DNA from: Chloroflexi bacterium HGW-Chloroflexi-2
GTDB taxonomy: Bacteria; Chloroflexota; Anaerolineae; Anaerolineales; Anaerolineaceae
NCBI GenBank assembly: GCA_002840735.1
Contig: PHBY01000004.1
Location: forward strand, 248,001 to 312,000
DNA length: 64,000 bases
Direction: 5' to 3'
A program made the position numbers and the translations under genes. Positions 45,604 to 53,515 of the stretch are shown here, one piece after another. Under the pieces are notes generated by a model. That model did no database searches. It was given only the letters and a program-made list of their open reading frames with translations, and was not told the DNA's origin. Position 1 is the stretch's first letter; every line of letters begins with the position of its first letter.

Positions 45604-45638
45604 CGAGGCTCCAAGATTGATAAAAATTTGGAGCCTCG
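45604..45638 (+). terminator. Long intercistronic hairpin after AOR
   Basis: CGAGGCTCCAA (45604-45614) and TTGGAGCCTCG (45628-45638) form a perfect 11-bp stem with a 13-nt loop. The following sequence is only moderately T-rich, so it may be a weak terminator or an RNA-stability element that sets the fdx-AOR segment apart from the downstream genes. Confidence 0.55.
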
Positions 45639-45676
45639 ATGCTAATTTGTTAAATATTTCTCAATAAAGGTCGCAT

Positions 45677-46612
45677 ATGGATATTATTAAAAATATGAAT
45701 TCAGAATACAAATTCCTTTTTGAACGAAATTATGGCATTTTTTCTCCTGAAGAACAGGAGAAGCTTCGTAATGCAAATGTTCTGATTATTGGTGTTGGTG
45801 GCATTGGTGGGATTGTGGCAATTTCACTTGCCCGGAGTGGTGTTGAAAACATGACAATCTACGAGGGTGATTCATATGAGAGGTCAAATATCAATCGCCA
45901 GATAGATTGTAACTTTGACACGCTCGGACTGAATAAAGGTGTTGTCACCAAAGAGTCAATTTTAAAAATTAACCCGGAAGCAAAAATTAATTTAATTCCC
46001 CGGGCACTAAAACCTGAAGAAATATCTTCGGTTGTCCACCAGGAATCCTGGGATGCGATAATTCCGGCCGCGGATAACTGGCCATTAAGCGTGACCATGC
46101 TGGATGAGAGTATTGCTGCTGGCATACCAGCCATCATGTCATATCCAGTCGGGGCGTTTGGCCGTGTTTGTTCTTATATGCCCGGTGGTCCTTACGCCTC
46201 TGAATGTCTGACCATGATATATAGAGCATCTTATGATGAACAGAAAGTATTCATGGAAAGCAAAGAAAATCGCAGCATATTGTACTACTATCGAAGTTTA
46301 GGGGGATGGACACAGGAGTGGTTTGAGGGATTTTGCGAAGGGAGATTACCCCATCCACAGATTGCCCCAATCGTTTGGATAACGGGAACATTGGCTTCAC
46401 TGGAAATTGTCAAAATTCTCACCGGTCGTTGGAAGCCAGTCGCAGCCCCCAATTATTGGCATATTACCCCCGATGGTGCACGAATCGCTAAATTTGGTTT
46501 AGGTCGTCGCTTGCTATCACGTATGATGCGTCGAGAATGGGGTAAAGCGCTGATTCCTGCTTTTGCAAAACGCCCTGTACTTGTTCGTATTTTTACCCGA
46601 TTGATCAGCTAA
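45677..46612 (+). CDS. E1-like ThiF/MoeB-family adenylyltransferase without zinc Cys pairs
   Basis: The N-terminal half has the nucleotide-binding loop VLIIGVGGIGGIVA, then YEGDSYERSNINRQ, the arginine finger and ATP-site block of MoeB/ThiF/HesA proteins. These adenylate the C-terminal glycine of small sulfur carriers such as MoaD. The two CxxC zinc pairs of MoeB are absent, and the C-terminal third is divergent. Its place in an AOR cluster ahead of moaA suggests a role in tungsten/molybdopterin synthesis or enzyme maturation. AAAGG lies 6 nt before ATG 45677. Confidence 0.75.
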   Translation: MDIIKNMNSEYKFLFERNYGIFSPEEQEKLRNANVLIIGVGGIGGIVAISLARSGVENMTIYEGDSYERSNINRQIDCNFDTLGLNKGVVTKESILKINPEAKINLIPRALKPEEISSVVHQESWDAIIPAADNWPLSVTMLDESIAAGIPAIMSYPVGAFGRVCSYMPGGPYASECLTMIYRASYDEQKVFMESKENRSILYYYRSLGGWTQEWFEGFCEGRLPHPQIAPIVWITGTLASLEIVKILTGRWKPVAAPNYWHITPDGARIAKFGLGRRLLSRMMRREWGKALIPAFAKRPVLVRIFTRLIS

Positions 46613-46631
46613 ATACCTGGAGGAGGTTAAT

Positions 46632-47174
46632 TTGAAGAAAATCAGGTTCGGTATCAATCCTCTGGCTTTATTTGCAGGAATTACATTAATCATTTCAATG
46701 CTATTTCCATGGTGGACATTAGAGGTCTCTGTGATGAACAGGCCAACAGATATCTACCCTTATCTGGTTGATGGTCCTGCAAGTGAGATTATTGGTTATA
46801 AACGCAGTCCACAAATGACGATTTTGTTTTACCTGCTAATCGCCTGTATTTTCCTGTGGATCTTAGGATCTTTTATAAAAGGAAAAGGAATCGCTATAAC
46901 TTCAACGGTTGGGGGTGTACTGGTTGGTTTGGCTATTGGGCTCTTCCTGGTCAGGATTGCTGGTGTGGCGAAACTTTATGAAGTACCTATTCAAGGGCAT
47001 GGAGTTGGAAGTTATGGGGGATTTGCTCTGGTAGATGTATATTCATTGATTCAACCAGGACTTTATCTGGCAATTGCGGCTGCTGTATTAGGTGTTTCAG
47101 CTGGAATTTTTCATAAAAAATTGACTGATAAATTAAGTTTGAATTGGATTACGAATGATTCCGATCAAACTTGA
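46632..47174 (+). CDS. Four-helix membrane protein of the redox cluster
   Basis: The 180-residue protein starts at TTG 46632 behind a strong GGAGGAGG. It has four hydrophobic segments, the first two enclosing an extracytoplasmic loop with YPYLVDGPASE. No heme histidine pair or cysteine motif is obvious, so it does not look like a b-type cytochrome. It could be an anchor for the following lipoproteins. Function unknown. Confidence 0.6.
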   Translation: MKKIRFGINPLALFAGITLIISMLFPWWTLEVSVMNRPTDIYPYLVDGPASEIIGYKRSPQMTILFYLLIACIFLWILGSFIKGKGIAITSTVGGVLVGLAIGLFLVRIAGVAKLYEVPIQGHGVGSYGGFALVDVYSLIQPGLYLAIAAAVLGVSAGIFHKKLTDKLSLNWITNDSDQT

Positions 47175-47222
47175 TTGACCGAAAAATAATTTCATTGAAA
47201 TAAAAAAATGGAGGAAAGAGAA

Positions 47223-47498
47223 ATGGAAATTAAATATGCAATCGTAGTCGTATTGGTAATTGCCACGATGGTCTTAGTTGGTTGTGGCTCAGAAGCTGAA
47301 CCGACGCCACATCCTGGTCAGGCATTGGTGGAAACGAAATGCAGCACCTGTCATTCGATTGTTCAGGTTAATAATGCCAAGTATTCAAGAGAAATCTGGG
47401 ATACAACTGTCAATAGAATGGTAATGGCTGGATTGCAAATTACCGATGAACAGAAGGCACAGGTTATTGATTATCTTGCGATAAGAGATTCTCAATAA
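47223..47498 (+). CDS. Monoheme cytochrome c lipoprotein
   Basis: The 91-residue protein has a lipoprotein signal with lipobox LVGC (Cys21) and one heme site CSTCH (Cys40, Cys43, His44). A methionine in RMVMAGL may be the sixth ligand. Start ATG 47223 follows GGAGGAAAG; ATG 47208 overlaps that site and is not used. It would sit on the outer face of the membrane, next to the Tat lipoprotein encoded by the next gene, as an electron carrier. No cytochrome-maturation genes are in the window. Confidence 0.85.
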   Translation: MEIKYAIVVVLVIATMVLVGCGSEAEPTPHPGQALVETKCSTCHSIVQVNNAKYSREIWDTTVNRMVMAGLQITDEQKAQVIDYLAIRDSQ

Positions 47499-47521
47499 TC
47501 TTTTCTCATATGGTAGGTGCG

Positions 47522-48910
47522 ATGAATCAAAAATTAGCTGAGATATTAAAAAAACTCCATAACGGTGAAATTAACCGACGAGAATTCATTCGTTTAGCAG
47601 GACTTCTCGGCTTGAGTGTTGGTGCATCAGAAATCCTTTCAGCCTGTGCACCAAAAGGTACTCCGACCTCTACCTCTGGCGCCCAAATTCAATACGAAGG
47701 TTACAAAACTGTTCCGACATCGCCACATACATTTCTTACACCTGAAGCAACGAATACCCCGGTAACACCTCCTAAAATTAATACTTGGTTTTGTCAGGCC
47801 TGTGGTGAACGATTTTCAAAAATTGAGCAGATGGAAGCACATCTTCTGAATGTGCATGTCAGGTTATTACCTGAGATAAATCAGGTGGATGAGCCAACAT
47901 TCAGTGAATATCTCGTTAATGTAAAACGCTTTGATGAGAAAAATACAATTTTTTCTCGCATTGCCTGGGATGAAGAGTATCAACAACGTGTTGGAAAAGT
48001 AATGCCCTTTGTCACCCAGACTGATCCTTCTTTTATGGAAGGTAATGCCTTAGTGGCTGGAGCTATTCATGTTGATGACACTGCTGGAAGTCTGCATCCA
48101 TATTATCCTGGTTATTTTGGCCATATACGTGAGTTTGGTGGTCTTTATAATTGGGAAGATGAAGTAAATCCTAAAAAATACAAAATTGAAGATCCAGCAA
48201 AAATGTCTGAACGGATTAAACAGGTAGGCAGGTTTTACGGAGCCGATCTGGTTGGAATAACCAAAGTGGATCATCGTTGGTTATACGAGAATTATTTTGA
48301 ACCATTTACCGGAAATGCCGGCCCCGTGGAGATGAATTACAAGTATGTCATCATGTTAGGCATCGAAATGAAATGGGATATGATTCATCTTTCTCCGGGT
48401 CCAGAAGCCAGTGCAGCGACTGCGTTAGCTTATTCTCATATGGCTGAGATATCTGCATCGCTGGCAAAATATATCCGTATGCTCGGGTATGAAGCGATAC
48501 CTTCCGGTAATGATTCAGGTCAAAATATTCCATTGGCGATCAGCGCTGGTCTGGGGGAACTTGGCAGACTTGGACTCATGCTCAGCCCCGAATTTGGCCC
48601 TCGACAAAGGCTTTGTAAAGTCTTTACGAATATGCCCCTTGTTCCAGATAAGCCGATTGATTTTGGAATCCAACAATATTGTGAGACATGTCATGCATGC
48701 GCGCAAGCATGCCCGGCAAGAGCGATTCGTTTTGAAGAACGAACAACAGAACAGACATCCATTTCCAACCGTCCAGGAATATTGCGCTGGCCTGTAGATG
48801 TTGAAAAATGCTATATGTTCTGGCAAGAGAACGGTGGCATCGATTGTGCCAATTGTGTGGCAGCGTGTCCCTGGTCGCTTTCACCAAGAAGAAATATTTT
48901 TGATACTTAA
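47522..48910 (+). CDS. Reductive-dehalogenase-like Tat lipoprotein with C2H2 motif
   Basis: The 462-residue protein starts with a Tat motif (Arg19-Arg20 in NRREFIRLAG) ending in a lipobox LSAC (Cys42). After a Thr/Pro linker comes CQACGERF...H....H (Cys91, Cys94, His107, His112), an exact C-x2-C-x12-H-x4-H zinc-finger spacing. The rest resembles RdhA reductive dehalogenases: GLGELGRLGLMLSPEFGPRQ, then two ferredoxin-type cysteine groups (387, 390, 393, 397; 430, 442, 445, 449). RdhA enzymes use cobamide; binding cannot be proven here. No rdhB-like small anchor is present; the lipid anchor may replace it. Dehalogenation is not implied. Confidence 0.75.
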   Translation: MNQKLAEILKKLHNGEINRREFIRLAGLLGLSVGASEILSACAPKGTPTSTSGAQIQYEGYKTVPTSPHTFLTPEATNTPVTPPKINTWFCQACGERFSKIEQMEAHLLNVHVRLLPEINQVDEPTFSEYLVNVKRFDEKNTIFSRIAWDEEYQQRVGKVMPFVTQTDPSFMEGNALVAGAIHVDDTAGSLHPYYPGYFGHIREFGGLYNWEDEVNPKKYKIEDPAKMSERIKQVGRFYGADLVGITKVDHRWLYENYFEPFTGNAGPVEMNYKYVIMLGIEMKWDMIHLSPGPEASAATALAYSHMAEISASLAKYIRMLGYEAIPSGNDSGQNIPLAISAGLGELGRLGLMLSPEFGPRQRLCKVFTNMPLVPDKPIDFGIQQYCETCHACAQACPARAIRFEERTTEQTSISNRPGILRWPVDVEKCYMFWQENGGIDCANCVAACPWSLSPRRNIFDT

Positions 48911-48960
48911 TTTAATTGGATTGGAAAGAGAAAATATATTCCAGAAAGGGATTAAAGCTT

Positions 48961-49443
48961 ATGGCAATAGATATTAACAAAGTTGAAACCATCATAGGAG
49001 AGCATGGAAAGGACGAAAATGATCTGATCCAGGCTATGTTAGCAATCCAGGAAGAATTTCATTATCTTCCACCGGAAGCGTTGGAAAAAATATCTGAACA
49101 ATTAAATGTCCCCATGATTCGCATTTATCAGGTAGCTGCATTTTACAAAGTCTTCAGTCTGGAACCAAGAGGAAAGCATATTATTACTGTTTGCAATGGA
49201 ACAGCTTGCCATGTTCGCGGAAGTAGTATGCTTGTGGATCAGGTTGACCGGGTATTGAAAATTGGTCCCGGCGAAACAACTGAAGATCTACAATTCACAC
49301 TCGAAGAAGTTAACTGCCTGGGCTGTTGTGCGATTGGTCCTGTGATGACAATCGATAATAAATATTATGGCAACATGTCCGTCAGTAAAGTAGAGCGTGT
49401 GATTAATAAATACGTCGAAAAGGAGGTTGTCGCTGATGACTGA
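48961..49443 (+). CDS. NuoE-like [2Fe-2S] subunit
   Basis: The 160-residue thioredoxin-fold protein carries the four cluster cysteines as CNGTACHVRG and CLGCCAIGP. Together with NuoF it forms NADH-oxidising modules in complex I, NAD-linked hydrogenases, formate dehydrogenases and BamGH. ATG 48961 is chosen since it begins the conserved part (an upstream ATG at 48916 lacks homology). The stop overlaps the nuoF start by 8 nt, so the pair is coupled. Confidence 0.92.
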   Translation: MAIDINKVETIIGEHGKDENDLIQAMLAIQEEFHYLPPEALEKISEQLNVPMIRIYQVAAFYKVFSLEPRGKHIITVCNGTACHVRGSSMLVDQVDRVLKIGPGETTEDLQFTLEEVNCLGCCAIGPVMTIDNKYYGNMSVSKVERVINKYVEKEVVADD

Positions 49444-51289
49444 ACAAATTACACCAGTCGAACTGGAAAAACAACGCAATCATATTCTGTCGGCCAGGGA
49501 CGCATCCAAACCCACCATCATGGTATGTGGAGGTACAGGCTGTCTTGCCCTGGAGTCAGACAAGGTCGCTGAGGCGCTTAAAAAAGCCATCCAGGATCAA
49601 GGAGTGGATGCAAAAGTTGAATTAAAGACAACCGGTTGCCCTGGTTTCTGCGAACAAGGACCATTGGTGGTTGTTCATCCAGAAAAAATATTTTACACAC
49701 ATGTTAAACCAAAAGATGCAAAAGATATCATTTCTGAGACAATTACTAATGGAAAAGTGGTTGACCGGCTTTTATATACCGATCCTATCACTGAGAAAAA
49801 GGTTCTGTATGAGCAGGACATTCCTTTTTATAAACAACAGACCAGGGTGTTATTAAAAAACAGCGGCATCATTGATCCTGAAAAAATTGAGGATTACATC
49901 GCGGTAGATGGTTATAAAGCTGTTTCCAAAGCGCTATTTGAAATGACATCTGAGCAGGTGTTGGAAGAAGTCAAAAAGGCAAATCTGAGAGGTCGTGGCG
50001 GTGCAGGATTCCCTGCAGCCATAAAATGGGAATTATGCCGCAAAGAAAAATCAGATCAAAGATATATTATTTGCAATGCTGATGAAGGTGATCCCGGCGC
50101 ATTTCAGGATCGCGGTATCATCGAAGGAAATCCTCATAGCATTTTAGAAGGAATGATCCTGGGTGCGTATGCTATCGGAGCCAGCAAAGGATATATTTAT
50201 ATACGTCATGAATATCCATTAGCGGTAAAAATGATCAAACAAGCAATTGTTCAAGCACGTGAATATGGCTTTTTAGGAAACAATATTCTCGGCAGTGATT
50301 TTAGTTTTGATCTGGAAGTACAGCTGGGAGCCGGTGCGTTTGTTTGTGGTGAAGAGACCGCCATGATGGCTTCTGTCGAAGGGCGTGTGGGTGAACCACG
50401 GACACGTCCGCCTTATCCGGCCCAAAAAGGGTTGTGGGGAAAACCAACCAACATCAATAATACGAAGACCTGGGCCTGGGTTCCGCATATCATCAATAAT
50501 GGCGCTGACTGGTTTGCCAGTATAGGCAATGAGAAAAATCGCGGCACCATGATTTTTTCATTGGTTGGAAAGGTCAATAATACTGGACTGGTCGAAGTTC
50601 CCATGGGGATCAGTATCCATGACCTGATAGAAGGAATCGGTGGGGGTGTACCCAAAGGCAGGAAGTTAAAAGCTGTTCAAACCGGAGGTCCATCGGGCGG
50701 TTGTATTCCAGAAAGCATGTTTGATTTGCCCATGGATTATGATAGTCTGCGAGAAGCCGGATCGATCATGGGTTCTGGTGGTGTGATTGTGATGGATGAA
50801 GACACCTGTATGGTGGATGTGGCCCGATATTTCCTTGAGTTTTGCAAATTCGAATCCTGCGGTAAATGTAACGCCTGCCGTGAAGGTGTAAAGAGGATGT
50901 GGGAGATTGTGGATTACATCTCCAGAGGGTATGGAGAAGAAGGTGATATCGAACTTCTGGAAGAACTTGCTCATGCTGTAAAAATTGGTTCCCTTTGTGG
51001 GTTGGGACAAACAGCACCCAACCCGGTGTTGACAACGATTAAGTATTTCAGAGATGAATACGAAGCTCACATACGCGATAAAACCTGTCCAGCTGGCGTC
51101 TGTAAAGCATTGATCACATTTGAAATCATTGCGGATAATTGTCCTGGATGTACACTGTGCGCCAGATATTGTCCGGTAGAAGCCATATCAGGTGAGAAAG
51201 GTAAACCACATGTCATTGATGAGAGCATTTGCATTCGTTGTGGTGTTTGCCGTGACGTCTGTAATTACAATGCGGTTGTGGTCAGATAG
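49436..51289 (+). CDS. NuoF-like NADH/FMN subunit with extra ferredoxin domains
   Basis: The 617-residue protein starts at ATG 49436 after AAGGAGG. An N-terminal thioredoxin-like [2Fe-2S] domain (about 20-125: CGGTGC and TTGCPGFC) is followed by the NuoF core: GRGGAGFPAAIKW and NADEGDPGAF (NADH/FMN site) and ESCGKCNACREG (N3 cluster). Two [4Fe-4S] groups close the chain: CPGCTLCARYC and CIRCGVCRDVC. This layout is that of HydB/HndC-type subunits, known in electron-bifurcating hydrogenases and NAD-dependent dehydrogenases, but no hydrogenase is encoded here. Confidence 0.93.
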   Translation: MTEQITPVELEKQRNHILSARDASKPTIMVCGGTGCLALESDKVAEALKKAIQDQGVDAKVELKTTGCPGFCEQGPLVVVHPEKIFYTHVKPKDAKDIISETITNGKVVDRLLYTDPITEKKVLYEQDIPFYKQQTRVLLKNSGIIDPEKIEDYIAVDGYKAVSKALFEMTSEQVLEEVKKANLRGRGGAGFPAAIKWELCRKEKSDQRYIICNADEGDPGAFQDRGIIEGNPHSILEGMILGAYAIGASKGYIYIRHEYPLAVKMIKQAIVQAREYGFLGNNILGSDFSFDLEVQLGAGAFVCGEETAMMASVEGRVGEPRTRPPYPAQKGLWGKPTNINNTKTWAWVPHIINNGADWFASIGNEKNRGTMIFSLVGKVNNTGLVEVPMGISIHDLIEGIGGGVPKGRKLKAVQTGGPSGGCIPESMFDLPMDYDSLREAGSIMGSGGVIVMDEDTCMVDVARYFLEFCKFESCGKCNACREGVKRMWEIVDYISRGYGEEGDIELLEELAHAVKIGSLCGLGQTAPNPVLTTIKYFRDEYEAHIRDKTCPAGVCKALITFEIIADNCPGCTLCARYCPVEAISGEKGKPHVIDESICIRCGVCRDVCNYNAVVVR

Positions 51290-51301
51290 GGAGAAGATAC
51301 T

Positions 51302-53326
51302 ATGGTAAATCTGACAATAAACGGAAAAAATTACGAAGTTGCCGAAGGCAAAACCGTACTGGATGTTGCACGCGAGAATGATATTTACATCCCAACATTA
51401 TGTAATCACAAAGATCTTTCACCTTATGGAGCCTGTCGTCTCTGTCTGGTTGAATCAAAAAATAATGGCCGTTCAGCGATTGTCACATCCTGTAATACAC
51501 AGGTTTCTGAAGGAATGGTCATTGAAACCGAGACATCAGATGTAACCCAGACTCGCAAAGTCATGGCAGATTTTATTCTCTCACGCTGCCCGGAAGTTCC
51601 TGCTGTTCAACGTATCGCTGCTTATTTAGGTGTTGAGAAACCTTCGTTTGCCAGTGTGGATCCAAAACAAGATTGTATCCTGTGTGGATTATGTGTACGT
51701 GCCTGTGACGAAGTTGCAGAAAACCATGTTATAGGCTTCAAAGGTAGGGCACCCGATCGGGTTGTTACAACAGCATTCAATACGCATGAAGCCATCTGTG
51801 ATACCTGTAACCAATGTGTTCCGTACTGTCCAACCGGAGCAATAACCCACCTGGGTGGAACAGAGATTGGTAAAACGGAAAAAGCAAAGGATAGGGTCTG
51901 GAAACGTGTCAGAATCGTGGTGCAATATGCTGCTCTTGTCCTTTTCCTGGTGCTTATGGGTCTCACCTTGACGACTGGAATTGGTTCAGGCCCAGGTACT
52001 CCCATCAATCTATTTTCAAGATTGAACCCACTGCAGGCACTCACCGCTATGGTTGGCGCGCGTGAATTTATCGGAAACTATTGGCCAGCATTGATTACTG
52101 TAGCTGTAACGCTCGTATTTGGACGTGTCTGGTGTGCCTGGTTCTGTCCGTTAGGGGCAGTATTGGAGCTATTCGGCTTCAAAGGACGCAGAATCAAAGC
52201 TCAATGGTTAAGAAAAGTTAAATATGTCGTTCTTTTCACCATTCTTGTGATGGCTGCATTCGGCAGTCTGGCTTTCATGTACTTTGAGCCGATCACCATC
52301 ATCATCCGTGGTATTACTACCGGTGCGAAACCTTTGATGGAATACTTCCAGATGGTTGATAAAAAAGACTTCATCTGGCCTGGTTTCAGCTGGTGGATGA
52401 TTGGTGTGCCGTTTGTTCTGGTGTTACTCCTGAACCTGGTAGAAAAGAGATTCTGGTGCCGATACTTATGTCCATTAGGTGCTTTGATTGGACTGGGCTC
52501 CAAGTTCTCCTGGATCAAACGTCGTGTTGACCAGATGAGTTGTGTGAAATGTGGTGAATGCGCCAAAATCTGCCCGATGGGAGCGATCAGCCCTGAAAAT
52601 GATTACAAAAGCGATCCCGCAGAATGTATCATGTGCATGGATTGTGCAGTCCCCTGCCCGAAATTGGCTATTTCATTCGAAAAAGGCCAACTGGGTGGAT
52701 GGAATTATGAATTTGACCCCAGCCGCCGTGAGGCGATCGCGACCGTCGCGACCAGCGCCATTGCCATTGGTTTACTGGCAACCGATGTTGGTAAGGTGAA
52801 AGCAGCCAAAGCCAGTGTCATGCGTCCTCCAGGAGCTGGTGAAGATTTCCTGGCGAAGTGCATTCGCTGTGATCAATGTATTGAGGCCTGTCCCGGACAT
52901 ATCATTCAACCTGCCATCACAAAAGGTGGATGGGAGTCTCTGTTCACACCGATCATGGATCCCTTCTCAGGGCGCTGTGAATATGACTGTAACCTGTGTG
53001 GTCAGGTCTGTCCCAGCCATGCCATTCCACCCCTCAGTTTGGAAGAGAAGCGTAAAGCAGTGATTGGCATTGCCAAAGTGAACTTCGATACCTGTGTGCG
53101 TTGTATGGATTGTAAGGATAATTGTCCTTATGATTGCTTCGAACTGGTGGAAGTGGAAGGTCTTCGTGGCGTATTTCCACGTGTCAAGGATAACTCTGGT
53201 TGTGTTGGTTGTGGCGTTTGTGTGGATGTCTGTCCAAAACAGGATACTTTAGCGATCGATGTGTATCCTAAGGATCAAGTTCCTGAAGAAATATTCGCCT
53301 ATACGCTTTACGAAGATGAGGATTAG
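51302..53326 (+). CDS. NuoG-NapH-NapG-like chimeric iron-sulfur membrane protein
   Basis: Domains in order: [2Fe-2S] plant-type ferredoxin (Cys34, 45, 48, 64); two [4Fe-4S] groups (125-135 and 166-176) as in the NuoG N-terminus; a NapH-like membrane part with helices near 205-225, 262-280, 306-328 and 365-382 and the motifs VWCAWFCPLGA and FWCRYLCPLGA; two more ferredoxin groups (414-424, 442-452); a twin-arginine-like SRREAIATVATS with a fifth hydrophobic stretch (474-494); then four further groups (520-530, 559-570, 598-608, 634-644). An odd number of helices would place the last part outside. It can carry electrons between NuoEF inside and the exported proteins. Tandem terminators follow. 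Confidence 0.85.
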   Translation: MVNLTINGKNYEVAEGKTVLDVARENDIYIPTLCNHKDLSPYGACRLCLVESKNNGRSAIVTSCNTQVSEGMVIETETSDVTQTRKVMADFILSRCPEVPAVQRIAAYLGVEKPSFASVDPKQDCILCGLCVRACDEVAENHVIGFKGRAPDRVVTTAFNTHEAICDTCNQCVPYCPTGAITHLGGTEIGKTEKAKDRVWKRVRIVVQYAALVLFLVLMGLTLTTGIGSGPGTPINLFSRLNPLQALTAMVGAREFIGNYWPALITVAVTLVFGRVWCAWFCPLGAVLELFGFKGRRIKAQWLRKVKYVVLFTILVMAAFGSLAFMYFEPITIIIRGITTGAKPLMEYFQMVDKKDFIWPGFSWWMIGVPFVLVLLLNLVEKRFWCRYLCPLGALIGLGSKFSWIKRRVDQMSCVKCGECAKICPMGAISPENDYKSDPAECIMCMDCAVPCPKLAISFEKGQLGGWNYEFDPSRREAIATVATSAIAIGLLATDVGKVKAAKASVMRPPGAGEDFLAKCIRCDQCIEACPGHIIQPAITKGGWESLFTPIMDPFSGRCEYDCNLCGQVCPSHAIPPLSLEEKRKAVIGIAKVNFDTCVRCMDCKDNCPYDCFELVEVEGLRGVFPRVKDNSGCVGCGVCVDVCPKQDTLAIDVYPKDQVPEEIFAYTLYEDED

Positions 53327-53345
53327 CGATTCTAAATTTTCAGAG

Positions 53346-53371
53346 CCTCTGGCCTATTAACCAGAGGTTTT
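53346..53371 (+). terminator. First of two tandem terminators after the redox cluster
   Basis: CCTCTGG (53346-53352) pairs with CCAGAGG (53361-53367), followed by TTTTGATT. Confidence 0.75.
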
Positions 53372-53388
53372 GATTCTCCCTTAATAAA

Positions 53389-53438
53389 TGTACCAAAATC
53401 AAATGACTGAGATTTTGGTACATTATTATTTTTTTTTG
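53389..53438 (+). terminator. Second, very strong terminator
   Basis: TGTACCAAAATC (53389-53400) pairs perfectly with GATTTTGGTACA (53411-53422), followed by a T-run of about sixteen bases interrupted by two A. Together with the first hairpin it separates moaA from the redox operon. Confidence 0.88.
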
Positions 53439-53515
53439 CTATACTTACTGAAAGGTTTATGGTTCAGATTTATTGTTGAATATGAAGTGATTAGAAATAC
53501 GATGAGGTTACATCA

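Noticed and set aside
47522-48910. Naming the protein a functional reductive dehalogenase
   Set aside because: The iron-sulfur and core motifs fit the superfamily, but no rdhB, no halide-related genes and no provable cobamide site are present.
48961-53326. Part of respiratory complex I (nuo operon)
   Set aside because: No NuoA, B, C, D, H-N subunits are present; the NuoG-like part is fused to NapH/NapG-type domains.
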